Numbered from the stretch's first letter, positions 51,242-59,953 are shown. The stretch: DNA of 64,000 bases from Clostridia bacterium (GCA_017936765.1 JAGBEX010000004.1:1-64000), one strand, 5' to 3'. Program-made: numbers and translations. Notes: generated by a model from the letters alone, not told the origin.

Positions 51242-51757
51242 ATGATCGACGGAACGCTGGTGCGGCTGCGCGCCTTTGAACGCAGCGACGTGGACGCCAA
51301 CCATGCCTTTGTGAACGACATGGAGACCCTGCGGGGCATGATCAGCGGCATTCCCTTTCCTGCATCCATGGAGGACGAGTACCGCTGGCTGGAGCAGCAG
51401 TCAAGCTACAGCCGGGGCGAGTATCAGTTTGCGGTGGAGGACTTCCAGGGCGACCTGGTGGGTCGCTGCGGTGTGATCCGCCTGGACTGGAAGAACCGGG
51501 TGGGGGAGCTGGCCATCATGATCGGCACGCCCTACCGTGGCCGCGGCTATGGCAAGGAGGCCATGCAGCTGTTGTGCGACTTCTGCTTTAAGGAAATGAA
51601 CCTGCACAAGCTGAAGGTGACCGTGTTTGCCTTCAACAAGGCGGCCATCCGCTGCTATGAGCGCAACGGCTTTGTGCAGGAGGGCGTGCTGAAGCAGGAG
51701 ATCTTCCGGGAGGGCGCCTATCAGGACGTGGTGGTGCTTGCCCGGCTGCAGGACTGA
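51242..51757 (+). CDS. GNAT family N-acetyltransferase (RimJ/RimL-like)
   Basis: The 171-residue enzyme has the acetyl-CoA loop GTPYRGRGYGKEAM (about 98-111) and the C-terminal LHKLKVTVFAFNKAAIRCYERNGF block typical of RimJ/RimL relatives. The substrate may be a protein N-terminus, an antibiotic or a polyamine; it is not decided by sequence. ATG 51242 follows AAAGGAGG, 21 bp after the deacetylase stop, so it is probably the last gene of the recD2 operon. Confidence 0.88.
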   Translation: MIDGTLVRLRAFERSDVDANHAFVNDMETLRGMISGIPFPASMEDEYRWLEQQSSYSRGEYQFAVEDFQGDLVGRCGVIRLDWKNRVGELAIMIGTPYRGRGYGKEAMQLLCDFCFKEMNLHKLKVTVFAFNKAAIRCYERNGFVQEGVLKQEIFREGAYQDVVVLARLQD

Positions 51758-51785
51758 TTATTTGTTGTTTTTTTCACAGACAGCG

Positions 51786-51814
51786 TTGACAGATGAGGCC
51801 TGTGGCGGTATGAT
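51786..51814 (+). promoter_or_regulatory. Strong sigma-A promoter of the aspartokinase gene
   Basis: Perfect TTGACA (51786-51791), 17-bp spacer, TATGAT (51809-51814). No lysine riboswitch was found between it and the start codon. Confidence 0.88.
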
Positions 51815-51853
51815 GGACTTTGTTATTGGTTTGATGGATGGAGGAAACGCAAG

Positions 51854-53170
51854 TTGAAGAAGATCGTTACGAAGTTCGGCGGCAGTTCCCTGGCAGACGC
51901 GACGCAGTTCGCCAAGGTGAAGGGCATTCTGGAACTGGAAGCAGCCCGGCAGTATGTGGTGCCTTCTGCCCCCGGCAAGCGCTATAAGGAAGATGACAAG
52001 GTGACTGACCTGCTCTACCGCTGCTTTAACCAGGCAGCCGCAGGCGAGGACTATCAGCCCACCTTTGCCCGCATTGTGGATCGGTATATGTCCATTGCCC
52101 GCGAGCTGGGCCTGAAGGTGGACATCATGGCCGCCCTGAATGAGGTCAACGAGAACATCGGCAAGGGTGCCAGCGCTGACTATGTGGCCAGCCGCGGTGA
52201 ATACCTCAATGGTATGCTGCTGGCGGATTACCTGGGCTGGCGCTTCCTGGACAGCGCCACCGCCGTGTTCTTTGATGAAAACGGCAGCCTGGACAGCGAA
52301 AAGACCCAGCAGGTCATGTCCGGTCTGCTGGCCGATGGCGAACCCACCGTGGTGCCCGGCTTCTATGGCTGCGGTGCCGATGGTCAGGTCAAGACCTTCT
52401 CCCGCGGCGGCAGCGACATCACCGGCGCCATTGTGGCCCGTGCGGTGAATGCCGATATGTACGAAAACTGGACGGACGTGTCCGGCTTCCTGATGGCGGA
52501 TCCCCGCATTGTGGAGAATCCCCGGGATATCTCCTCCATCACCTACAAGGAGCTGCGCGAGCTTTCCTACATGGGCGCTTCCGTGTTCCACGAGGATGCC
52601 ATGTTCCCCGTGCATAAGGCGGGCATCCCCACCAATATCCGCAACACCAACAAGCCCTATCACCCCGGTACCATCATCAGCCTGAATGCTCCGGTGGAGA
52701 CCGCGGTTCCCACTATCACCGGTATTTTCGGCCACAAGGGCTACAGCGTTATCTCCGTGGAAAAGGCCATGATGAACGCCGAGCTGGGCTTTGGCCGCAG
52801 GGTGCTGCAGGTGCTGGAAGAGGAGGGCATCTCCTTTGAGCATCTGCCCACCGGCATCGACACCATGTGCGTGGTGGTGAACGGCGAAGCCCTTGCCCCC
52901 AAGCGCGAGGCCGTGCTGAGCCGCATCGTGGACAGCGTGGAGCCGGATACCATCACCGTGCATGACAATATGTCCATCATCGCCACCGTCGGCCGGGGCA
53001 TGGTGCATAACTGCGGTACCGCAGCCCGCCTCTTCTCCGCCATGAGCCGCGCCCGCATCAACGTCCGCATGATCGACCAGGGCTCCAGCGAGCTTTCCAT
53101 CATCGTGGGCGTGGACGACAGCGATTTCGAAGCGACGATCAAGGCGATCTACAACGAGTTTGTGGGTTGA
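51854..53170 (+). CDS. Aspartate kinase
   Basis: The 438-residue enzyme phosphorylates aspartate in the first step toward lysine, threonine and methionine. KFGGSSLAD at the N-terminus and the FSRGGSDITGAI loop form the kinase domain (1-about 290), followed by two ACT domains (about 300-438). The start is a TTG at 51854 with GGAGG upstream. It is a single-gene unit; feedback by lysine or threonine via ACT domains is family knowledge. No other pathway gene is adjacent. Confidence 0.94.
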   Translation: MKKIVTKFGGSSLADATQFAKVKGILELEAARQYVVPSAPGKRYKEDDKVTDLLYRCFNQAAAGEDYQPTFARIVDRYMSIARELGLKVDIMAALNEVNENIGKGASADYVASRGEYLNGMLLADYLGWRFLDSATAVFFDENGSLDSEKTQQVMSGLLADGEPTVVPGFYGCGADGQVKTFSRGGSDITGAIVARAVNADMYENWTDVSGFLMADPRIVENPRDISSITYKELRELSYMGASVFHEDAMFPVHKAGIPTNIRNTNKPYHPGTIISLNAPVETAVPTITGIFGHKGYSVISVEKAMMNAELGFGRRVLQVLEEEGISFEHLPTGIDTMCVVVNGEALAPKREAVLSRIVDSVEPDTITVHDNMSIIATVGRGMVHNCGTAARLFSAMSRARINVRMIDQGSSELSIIVGVDDSDFEATIKAIYNEFVG

Positions 53171-53174
53171 GGTT

Positions 53175-53215
53175 GCGAGAGAGCGGCTTTTTCTGAGAAA
53201 AAGCCCCCTCTCGCG
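53175..53215 (+). terminator. Hairpin after the aspartokinase gene
   Basis: GCGAGAGAG/CTCTCGC outer stem with an inner GGCTTTTTCTGAGAAAAAGCC hairpin; it lacks a clear terminal T run. Confidence 0.5.
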
Positions 53216-53352
53216 CTCTCCCCGAAAAAGCGGCGACTTTCGCATAATGGGCTTCTGACATGAAGTGGTGCGTTAGCGAAACGGAATATTGCTGGATTTT
53301 CAAGGGAGTGTTGGAAAACGCTTCCTTGTTTTTGCGAAAGAAGGAACTTTTC

Positions 53353-54114
53353 ATGGAGATCACCTGGCAGATGTTCCTCATCGTGTGTCCGCTGGCCTTC
53401 CTGGCCGGCTTTGTGGACAGCGTGGCCGGTGGCGGCGGGCTGATCAGCCTGCCCGCGTATTACCTGGCGGGTCTGCCGCCGGTGCTGGCGGCGGGAACCA
53501 ACAAGCTCTCGGCCTGCCTGGGTACGTTGGCGGCCTCGGTGCGCTTCGTCCGGGGCGGATGGGTGCAGCTCACCGTGGCGGTGCTGGCGGCGCTGGGGGC
53601 GCTCCCCGGCAGCTGGCTGGGGACCACGGTGTTGCAGCTGATCCCGGAAAACGTGATCCGCATCATGATGATCGCCGCCATCCCCCTGGTGGCGCTGGTG
53701 GTTTTGCGCAAGGGCAAGGAGATGCAGGGCGTGTGCCGCATCCCGGCCAGGTGGTTCCGGGCGGTGAGCTTCCTCATCGGCTTTGTGGTGGGCTTCTACG
53801 ATGGTCTGGTGGGGCCTGGCACCGGCACCTTCCTGATCCTTCTGTTCACCATGCTGCTGGGCATGGAGGCCGTCACCGCCAGCGGCACGGCCAAGCTGGT
53901 GAACCTGGCCAGCAATGTGGCCTCCATGGTGACGCTGCTCTTTGCAGGCAAGGTGCTGTTTGGCCTGGGCATCCCGGTGGCGCTGTTCGCCATTGGCGGC
54001 AATTACCTGGGCGCGGGCATGACCATCCGCAAGGGTACCGGGTTCATCCGGGGGATGCTGATGGTGGTGCTGGTGCTGCTGCTTGCCAAGATGGTGCTGG
54101 ATGTGGTATCATAA
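53353..54114 (+). CDS. TSUP (TauE/SafE) family transporter
   Basis: The 253-residue membrane protein has two repeats of four helices with the family pattern GFVDSVAGGGGLISLPA at about residue 19 and FYDGLVGPGTGTF at about 158. Such proteins move sulfite, sulfoacetate or other small organosulfur anions. ATG 53353 with AAGGAAC upstream is preferred; a longer frame from 53260 begins in the intergenic region. It may be the first gene of the operon that continues into the RsbW/SigB pair (30-bp gap). Confidence 0.9.
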   Translation: MEITWQMFLIVCPLAFLAGFVDSVAGGGGLISLPAYYLAGLPPVLAAGTNKLSACLGTLAASVRFVRGGWVQLTVAVLAALGALPGSWLGTTVLQLIPENVIRIMMIAAIPLVALVVLRKGKEMQGVCRIPARWFRAVSFLIGFVVGFYDGLVGPGTGTFLILLFTMLLGMEAVTASGTAKLVNLASNVASMVTLLFAGKVLFGLGIPVALFAIGGNYLGAGMTIRKGTGFIRGMLMVVLVLLLAKMVLDVVS

Positions 54115-54144
54115 TAAGTCAAGAAGAGGAAGGAGGCTGCCCGC

Positions 54145-54540
54145 ATGATGGAGCAGACCCAGCAGGATATTTCCCTGCGTGTACCCGGTGAAATGGCCTA
54201 TGCACTGGTGATCCGCACCGCATTGGGCGGCGTGGCCATCCTGAAGGATTTGAACGTGGATCAGATGGACGACCTGCGCACCGCGGCCGACGAGGCCTGC
54301 GATTGCCTGCTGCATCAGGGGCGCCCGGTAACGGCTATCAATGTTCATGTAACGGACAGGGGCGAGAAGCTCACCGTGAGCCTGGAGGCAGAGTTCTCCG
54401 GCTGCAAGGAGGGCGACTGCGCCGATCAGACCGCCATTTCCCAGGCGGTGCTGGAGACCCTGGTGCCGGAGGTGGCGCTGACGGCCGGAGCGTGCGGCTG
54501 CATCCAGCGCATCGATCTGACCATGCCCAGGGCGGTGTGA
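54145..54540 (+). CDS. RsbW/SpoIIAB-like anti-sigma factor, degenerate ATP site
   Basis: The 131-residue protein is a short GHKL-type anti-sigma factor located 10 bp before a SigB/SigF-type sigma gene. The N-box that normally reads E-A-x-x-N-A is E50-A-C-D-C54, so the Mg-binding Asn is replaced by Cys. The G1 region reads VTDRGEKL rather than D-x-G-x-G, and a cysteine-rich segment (CKEGDC, CGC) follows. ATP-dependent kinase activity is therefore doubtful, while sigma binding may remain. No RsbV/SpoIIAA antagonist is adjacent. Confidence 0.82.
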   Translation: MMEQTQQDISLRVPGEMAYALVIRTALGGVAILKDLNVDQMDDLRTAADEACDCLLHQGRPVTAINVHVTDRGEKLTVSLEAEFSGCKEGDCADQTAISQAVLETLVPEVALTAGACGCIQRIDLTMPRAV

Positions 54541-54550
54541 GGAGGCTAAT

Positions 54551-55303
54551 ATGAACGAGCTGTCCTTAACGCCGCTGCTGGAAAGCTATGCGCGCACGCC
54601 CTCGCCGGGGCTGATGGAGCAGCTGGTGGAGGGTTACCTGCCCCTGAGCTATGCCATTGCCCGGCGCTTTATGGGTCATGGCGTGGAGCTGGAGGATCTG
54701 CAGCAGGTGGCGGCCATGGCGCTGATGAAGGCCATTGAGCGCTTTGAGCCGCAGCGTGGATTGAAATTCTCCACCTTTGCCGCGCCCACCATCACGGGCG
54801 AGGTGCGCAACTACATCCGCGATAAGGGATCCATCATGCGCATGAGCCGCGACGCCCGCTCCCAGCTGTATCGGATGCAGCAGGTGCAGGATCGCCTCAC
54901 CCAGCAATTGCAGCGCGAACCTACCCTGCGCGAAGTGGCCGACGAGATGCACGTCACCTACGACGAGCTGCTCTCCTGGCTGGAGCAGCGCGAAAGCACG
55001 GATGTGTCCTCGCTGAACGAAACCTTTTCTGATGATGACGAGCGGGATCTGGAAGCCCGCCTGGGCGTGACCGACACCGGCTACGAGCAGGTGGAGCAGC
55101 GGGAATGGCTGAAGTGGGTCTTCAGCCAGGTCACGCCGGACGAGCGCCGCCTGCTGGAATTGCGGTTCATCCACCGCATGGGGCAGCGGGAAACTGCCCG
55201 CATGATGAACGTGAGCCAAATGCAGGTCTCCCGCCTGGAGCGCCGGGTGCTTGCCCGCCTGCGGGAGTATACCGAGGACTGGCGCAGCGCCCACGGATCC
55301 TGA
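54551..55303 (+). CDS. SigB/SigF-type RNA polymerase sigma factor
   Basis: The 250-residue sigma-70 family protein has regions 2 (about 25-95, EDLQQVAAMALMKAIERF and KFSTFAAPTITGEVRNYIRD), 3 (about 105-160) and 4 (about 190-240, LLELRFIHRMGQRETARMMNVSQMQVSRLERR with its helix-turn-helix). It belongs to the general-stress or sporulation group. Position directly after an RsbW-like gene and before the cell-division cluster is notable. Which of SigB, SigF or SigG it matches best would need a tree. Confidence 0.9.
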   Translation: MNELSLTPLLESYARTPSPGLMEQLVEGYLPLSYAIARRFMGHGVELEDLQQVAAMALMKAIERFEPQRGLKFSTFAAPTITGEVRNYIRDKGSIMRMSRDARSQLYRMQQVQDRLTQQLQREPTLREVADEMHVTYDELLSWLEQRESTDVSSLNETFSDDDERDLEARLGVTDTGYEQVEQREWLKWVFSQVTPDERRLLELRFIHRMGQRETARMMNVSQMQVSRLERRVLARLREYTEDWRSAHGS

Positions 55304-55327
55304 TTTGAATGGAAGGAGCTTATCTCC

Positions 55328-56548
55328 ATGTATCAAATGACGCCGCCACAGCCGCCCAAGCCACCCAAGAAGAAGCTCAGCTTTTTTCAGATATTGCTGC
55401 TGGCCGCGGCCTTTGGCTTCTGCGGCTGGTATCTGTATACGGCGCTGGTGCCGGCTGCGGCCACCACCGCCACCATCACCGCCGGCACCCTGTCTGCCCG
55501 GTATGAGGGCGACTGCCTCATCGTCCGCGATGAAACGCCCTACGATGCTGAGGGCGTGACCTCCGTGGACTACAAGGCGGAAGAGGGCAGCACCGTGCAG
55601 CGCGGCTATGAGATCTGCCATGTGTATTCCTCCGGCTTCTCCACCCGCGAGATGACCGCCCTGCAGGACTACCGCGACCAGATCCGCGATTACCAGATGC
55701 AGCTCATCAAGGCCGAGACCACCTATGATGCCCGCATGACCCGGGTGGAGAGCGATGTGCTTGCCCGTGCCAAGGAGGTTCGGGAGCTGATCAACGGCGC
55801 CCGCGGCAGCCTGGGCAACCAGGAAAAGCTGCTGGACGCCGCCATCGACGCCCGTCAGCAGTACCTGAAGCAGAAGTATTCCTCCGACCAGCGCCTCAGC
55901 CGCCTCTACGACGACGAGCTGTCCCAGATGCAGCGCATCGACTCCTGGACCAAGCCCTATGCCGCCACGGCGGAGGCCATTGTGAGCTTCTATTCCGATG
56001 GCTATGAGTATGGCCTGAACGCCACCAACTATGCCTCCTTCACCCCGGCGGAGGTTCGCGCCATGTACAATGGCCTGAAGCCGGAGAAGTCTACCATCCA
56101 GAAGGGCAAGACCACCATCTACCGCACCGTGAAGGACGGGGCGTGGAACGTGCTTTTCCTGGTGAAGGACACCACCTGGAACCCGGTGGAGGGACAAACC
56201 TACGAATTGCAGATGGAGCGCTTTGAAAACACCACGGTAAACGCCACGGTGGAGTCCTTCACCCGCTCCGGCGGCGAGCTGCTGGTGCGGTTGGCCGTGC
56301 GGGATTCGGTGCAGCCTGTTTTGTACATGCGCACCTGCCAGGCGGTGCTGGGCGACTATATGTCCCAGCTGTGCGTGCCTGCCCGCGCCCTGATCCGCCA
56401 GGACGATACCGATGGCGTGGTGGTGGTGGACGGCGCCAACCAGTCCTTCATCCCGGTGAACATCATCTTCCGTAATGGCGAGGACGTGTATATCTCCGCC
56501 ATCCAGCAGGGCCTCCTGTTTGAGGGGCAGACGGTGATGCTGTTCTAA
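55328..56548 (+). CDS. HlyD-like membrane-anchored protein of the div cluster
   Basis: The 406-residue protein has a proline-rich cytosolic start, one membrane helix (about 19-42), a biotinyl-lipoyl-like segment (DYKAEEGSTVQRG) interrupted by a long coiled coil (about 105-205), and a C-terminal beta-barrel region. The layout matches periplasmic adaptor (HlyD/RND) proteins, but no ABC or RND pump lies beside it. In Clostridia such proteins often precede yggS-sepF and may act at the division site or envelope. ATG 55328 follows AAGGAG. Confidence 0.82.
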   Translation: MYQMTPPQPPKPPKKKLSFFQILLLAAAFGFCGWYLYTALVPAAATTATITAGTLSARYEGDCLIVRDETPYDAEGVTSVDYKAEEGSTVQRGYEICHVYSSGFSTREMTALQDYRDQIRDYQMQLIKAETTYDARMTRVESDVLARAKEVRELINGARGSLGNQEKLLDAAIDARQQYLKQKYSSDQRLSRLYDDELSQMQRIDSWTKPYAATAEAIVSFYSDGYEYGLNATNYASFTPAEVRAMYNGLKPEKSTIQKGKTTIYRTVKDGAWNVLFLVKDTTWNPVEGQTYELQMERFENTTVNATVESFTRSGGELLVRLAVRDSVQPVLYMRTCQAVLGDYMSQLCVPARALIRQDDTDGVVVVDGANQSFIPVNIIFRNGEDVYISAIQQGLLFEGQTVMLF

Positions 56549-56586
56549 AATTCGGAATTCGGAATTCGGAATGCGGAATTCGGAAT
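56549..56586. repeat. GGAATTC tandem tract inside the div operon
   Basis: Five near-perfect 8-bp units (TTCGGAAT and TGCGGAAT variants) lie between the HlyD-like and yggS genes and end next to the yggS ribosome site. The same tract type starts the composite repeats at 2204, 14409 and 43907, but here it stands alone. Confidence 0.75.
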
Positions 56587-56598
56587 GGAGGTGTGAAT

Positions 56599-57285
56599 AT
56601 GGAGTTTCTGGAACTGAAAAATCGGGTGGAGACGGTGCGGGCGAATTTAGCTAACGCATCGGAGGGAAAGTACCCTGCGCCGAAGCTGATCGCGGTGACA
56701 AAGACCCACCCCGTGGAGACCATCCTTCCCCTGGCAAAACTGGGTATTGTGGATGTGGGGGAGAACAGAACACAAGAAATTGTGGAAAAACGCAATTTTT
56801 TAAGAGAAAATTTTCAAATTCACCTCATTGGACGGTTGCAAAGTAACAAAGTTAAATATATAATAGATGATGTATGTTTGATCCATTCGCTGGACAGGTT
56901 ATCCCTGGCAGAGGAGATCGACAGGCAGGCGCAGAAGCACAACCGTGTGATGCCTGTGCTGGTGCAGGTCTCCCCGGCAGGGGAGGAGCAAAAGGGCGGT
57001 ATGCCGCCGGAAAATGTTCTTCCCTTCCTGCGTGAGGTGTCCCGTTTGCCCGGCCTGCACGTTCGCGGCCTGATGGCGGTGATGCCCAACACCCAGGATG
57101 AAGCCTATCTGTCCGGCCTTTTCGCGGATATGCGCACCCTGTTCGAGCGTCTCAGGGATGAGGCGGTGCAGGGCGTGGACATGGAGGAACTTTCCATGGG
57201 CATGTCCGGCGATTATCTGCTGGCCGCACGTCACGGTGCGACCATGGTTCGCGTGGGCAGCGCGTTATTCGGCCCCCGAACCTGA
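56599..57285 (+). CDS. yggS: YggS/YlmE family PLP homeostasis protein
   Basis: The 228-residue alanine-racemase-like barrel binds pyridoxal phosphate via the lysine in LIAVTKTHP (about residue 35). GENRTQEIVEK, HLIGRLQSNKVKYI and LSMGMSGDYLLA are family landmarks. It buffers PLP and affects amino-acid metabolism. ATG 56599 sits 5 bp after GGAGGTG; a GTG two codons earlier overlaps the site. An A+T-rich stretch with unusual codons (56760-56880) stands out against the GC-rich surroundings. Confidence 0.95.
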   Translation: MEFLELKNRVETVRANLANASEGKYPAPKLIAVTKTHPVETILPLAKLGIVDVGENRTQEIVEKRNFLRENFQIHLIGRLQSNKVKYIIDDVCLIHSLDRLSLAEEIDRQAQKHNRVMPVLVQVSPAGEEQKGGMPPENVLPFLREVSRLPGLHVRGLMAVMPNTQDEAYLSGLFADMRTLFERLRDEAVQGVDMEELSMGMSGDYLLAARHGATMVRVGSALFGPRT

Positions 57286-57315
57286 TGCGGAAACCAACGG
57301 TTGGGAGGATTTTCA

Positions 57316-58377
57316 ATGGCTCTTAAGGATTGGACGCAGTCCATGTGGGACAAGATCAAGGCCAGCAACCCCTTTGGCCAGGCGGATGTGGAATCCAACA
57401 TGGCCAACGGCGGCTTCAGCGGCTATAAGCCCAATACAGCCAAGCACCGCGCCATGCGGGAAACCATGCAGCAGACGGCTGTGGGCGATATGCCCCAGAT
57501 GGATCCCATGATGACCGGCATGAACTGGGAACAGCCCCAGCAGATGGAGCAGCCCAATGCCTTTGGCGGCTTCACCGGCATGGTGCCGCCCCAGGCCACG
57601 GGCTACCAGGCTACGGGTTACCAGCCCACCGGTTATCAGCAGCCCATGAATAGCTATACCAATATGCAGCAGCCGGTGATGGGTTACCAGCCCACCATCC
57701 GTCAGCAGCCCGTGAATGCCTGGCAGGAGCAGCCCCAGCAGACCTACATGGATCCCATGGCGGGCTATGGCGCTCCCCAGCAGAATTTCAATTTCGGCAA
57801 CACGGTGCAGTTCCCCGGTGCGCAGCAGGGCGGCCAGTTCGCTCCCCAGCAGAACCAGCCCCCGGTGCCCCAGCCTGATAACATCAGCTATATGCCCGGC
57901 AACTTCGTGGGCGAGGATGGCACGGCCTACAGCCATTGCGAGCGCATCGCCATGATCGCCAATGTGAGCATGTGCTACCGCATCATCGAGTTTATGCGCA
58001 ACAACGAGTCCGTGATCATCTCCACCGAGCAGATCACCGACGAGGCGGAAAACCAGCGCTGCCTGGATCTGCTCTACGGCGCGGCCTTCTCCATGAAATG
58101 CTCCTTCACCCGCATTTCTGCCAAGAGCATCTACCTGGTGGCTCCCGGCTCGGTGATGGTGATCCCCTACAAGGCCGTTCGCCAGATGAGCGACCAGGAC
58201 ATCAACGCCCGCTGGCCCGAGCAGGAGCGCACCGATCGCCGCGATCGCTATGCTTCCCGCTCCGAAAACCGCTACGGCGCCCGCAGCCAGGGTTACACCT
58301 ATGGCCGCCGGGATTACGCCCAGCAGGATGACTACGCTCCCTACGGCGGCTACAACGCCGTTGGCTATGGAAGATAA
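57316..58377 (+). CDS. sepF: Cell division protein SepF with long Q-rich linker
   Basis: The 353-residue protein has an N-terminal amphipathic membrane-binding helix (MALKDWTQSMWDKIKAS) and a SepF domain at about residues 210-295 (YRIIEFMRNNESVIIS, DLLYGAAFSMKCSFTRIS, SIYLVAPGSV) that binds FtsZ and forms rings. Between them are about 150 residues rich in Q, P, G and M with repeated GYQxTGYQ and QQP units. A 55-residue charged, Tyr/Arg-rich tail follows. Typical SepF is about 150-200 residues, so linker and tail are unusual. Confidence 0.92.
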   Translation: MALKDWTQSMWDKIKASNPFGQADVESNMANGGFSGYKPNTAKHRAMRETMQQTAVGDMPQMDPMMTGMNWEQPQQMEQPNAFGGFTGMVPPQATGYQATGYQPTGYQQPMNSYTNMQQPVMGYQPTIRQQPVNAWQEQPQQTYMDPMAGYGAPQQNFNFGNTVQFPGAQQGGQFAPQQNQPPVPQPDNISYMPGNFVGEDGTAYSHCERIAMIANVSMCYRIIEFMRNNESVIISTEQITDEAENQRCLDLLYGAAFSMKCSFTRISAKSIYLVAPGSVMVIPYKAVRQMSDQDINARWPEQERTDRRDRYASRSENRYGARSQGYTYGRRDYAQQDDYAPYGGYNAVGYGR

Positions 58378-58398
58378 GAATTTTGGAGGTACAAGAAC

Positions 58399-58650
58399 AT
58401 GGGTATTATTACTGGCCTGATCGATCTGGTGCTGATGCTCTTTGAGCTGGCCGTGATCGTGCATTTTGTGATTTCTCTCATCAAGCCCGCTTCCAACAAG
58501 TGGATCGAGCTGCTGAACAGCATCGTGGAGCCTGTGCTGAAGCCTGTGCGCAAGCTGCTGGTGGAAAAGCTGCCCGCCAAGTATCAGACCTTTGACTGGT
58601 CCCACCTGGTGCTGATCGTCGTGGTCGCCATCATCCGCATCATTCTGTAA
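58399..58650 (+). CDS. YggT family membrane protein
   Basis: The 83-residue protein has two hydrophobic helices (about 5-28 and 65-83) flanking a basic loop (VRKLLVEKLP). YggT proteins accompany ylm/div genes in Gram-positive bacteria and may help cell-shape or osmotic processes. Its stop codon overlaps the next start (TAATG). Confidence 0.88.
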   Translation: MGIITGLIDLVLMLFELAVIVHFVISLIKPASNKWIELLNSIVEPVLKPVRKLLVEKLPAKYQTFDWSHLVLIVVVAIIRIIL

Positions 58651-59399
58651 TGCGCCTGGACGGCCAGGAACAGCTTGCCCTGCGCCTGCATCAGGCAGCC
58701 GAGCGGGCTGACAAACTATCCCGACCCATCACCGCGCGGTTCCTCACCGGAGCCGAGCGGTCTTTGGCTATTCATGCAGCTCGCGAAGCCGGGGTCAGCG
58801 TGGCCTTTGACGGCGGCTGGCCGGAGGCAGAACGGGTGCAGCCCTGCTTCTATCACGCGGATGAGGAGCCTCTCTTCACCGGTGTGTGGATGGAAGCCCG
58901 GTGGAATGCCAAGTTTGTCACGGTGGATCACCGGGCGCTGCTGGGCAGCCTGATGGCTCTGGGCATGGATCGCGCTTTCTTTGGGGATATCATCGCCCAG
59001 GAGGATCGCGCCTACCTCTACGTGCTGCCGGAAATGGCCGCCCGCCTGCCCATGGAATGGAACCAGGCCGGCCGGGCTACCCTGACGGTGAAGGAGCTGG
59101 ATGCGCCGCCCGCCATTGAGCCACCCAAGGGCAGCCTGCTGAAGGACACCGTGGCGTCCCTGCGGTTGGACAGCGTGCTGGCCAGCGGCATGAAGCTATC
59201 CCGAGCCCGGGCTGCGGAGATTATCCGCCAGGGCAGCGTGATGGTGGATCACCTGCCGGAAGAACGGGTGGATCGCCTGCTTGCGGCGGGGCAGCTGCTC
59301 TCCATTCGCGGTTTTGGCCGCGTGAGGCTTGTGGAGGTGGGCAGCCCCACCCGCAAGGATCGCCTGCCCATTGTTCTGGAAGTATTTGCGAAAACATAA
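58650..59399 (+). CDS. ylmH: YlmH family S4-domain RNA-binding protein
   Basis: The 249-residue protein has the YlmH N-terminal domain (1-about 170) and a C-terminal S4 RNA-binding domain (about 180-240, LRLDSVLASGMKLSRARAAEIIRQGSV). YlmH homologues bind stalled 50S complexes and rescue peptidyl-tRNA in the ribosome quality control field. That is interesting here because rqcH and pth are also in the window. Start overlaps yggT (TAATG). Confidence 0.93.
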   Translation: MRLDGQEQLALRLHQAAERADKLSRPITARFLTGAERSLAIHAAREAGVSVAFDGGWPEAERVQPCFYHADEEPLFTGVWMEARWNAKFVTVDHRALLGSLMALGMDRAFFGDIIAQEDRAYLYVLPEMAARLPMEWNQAGRATLTVKELDAPPAIEPPKGSLLKDTVASLRLDSVLASGMKLSRARAAEIIRQGSVMVDHLPEERVDRLLAAGQLLSIRGFGRVRLVEVGSPTRKDRLPIVLEVFAKT

Positions 59400-59437
59400 C
59401 ATTTGCCAGATGGCAGAATAGAAAGGAGCAATTCACC

Positions 59438-59938
59438 ATGCAGATCACCATTGAAATGATCGAGACCAAAGAGTTCAAAACCAAGCCCCGTGGATATGAC
59501 CCCCAGGAGGTGGACGAGTTCCTGGATGCCATCTGCGACGAAATGGTTCGTCAGCTGGATCAGATCGCTGCCCTGCAGCAGCAGCTGGCCGCCGCCAAGG
59601 CTGCCCGCCCCGTGGTGGAAGCGCCCACCCAGCAGGTGAAGCCCATTGTGGCCGCCCCTGTGAAGCCCGTGCCGGACGCCGATTTCCGCGAGATCCTGGA
59701 AATGGCGCAGAAGGTCAAGAACGAGACCATCGCCGCTGCCGAAGCCAAGGCCGAAGAGATCCTGGCCAAGGCCAAGGAAGAAGCCGCTGCCAAGCTGGAT
59801 AACCTGGACGTGGAAAAGGAATCCCTCACCAACCAGGTGGCCGCGCTGAAGGCTGCCGCTTCCGACTATCGCACCAAGTTCGAGGCTCTGCTGCAGGCTC
59901 AGCAGGAGGCCATCGAAAAGGCCAGCGATCTGTTCTAA
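59438..59938 (+). CDS. divIVA: DivIVA-domain cell division/polarity protein
   Basis: The 166-residue protein has the N-terminal lipid-binding domain (FKTKPRGYDPQEVDEFLD at about 12-29) followed by coiled coil (about 30-60 and 85-160) separated by an A/P/V-rich linker. It marks curved membranes at septa and poles. It ends the div cluster and is followed by a strong terminator at 59954-59988. Confidence 0.95.
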   Translation: MQITIEMIETKEFKTKPRGYDPQEVDEFLDAICDEMVRQLDQIAALQQQLAAAKAARPVVEAPTQQVKPIVAAPVKPVPDADFREILEMAQKVKNETIAAAEAKAEEILAKAKEEAAAKLDNLDVEKESLTNQVAALKAAASDYRTKFEALLQAQQEAIEKASDLF

Positions 59939-59953
59939 TTGCATTGCATCAAT

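Noticed and set aside
51758-51853. Lysine riboswitch before aspartokinase
   Set aside because: Only about 40 bp separate the promoter from the start codon, far too short for the aptamer.
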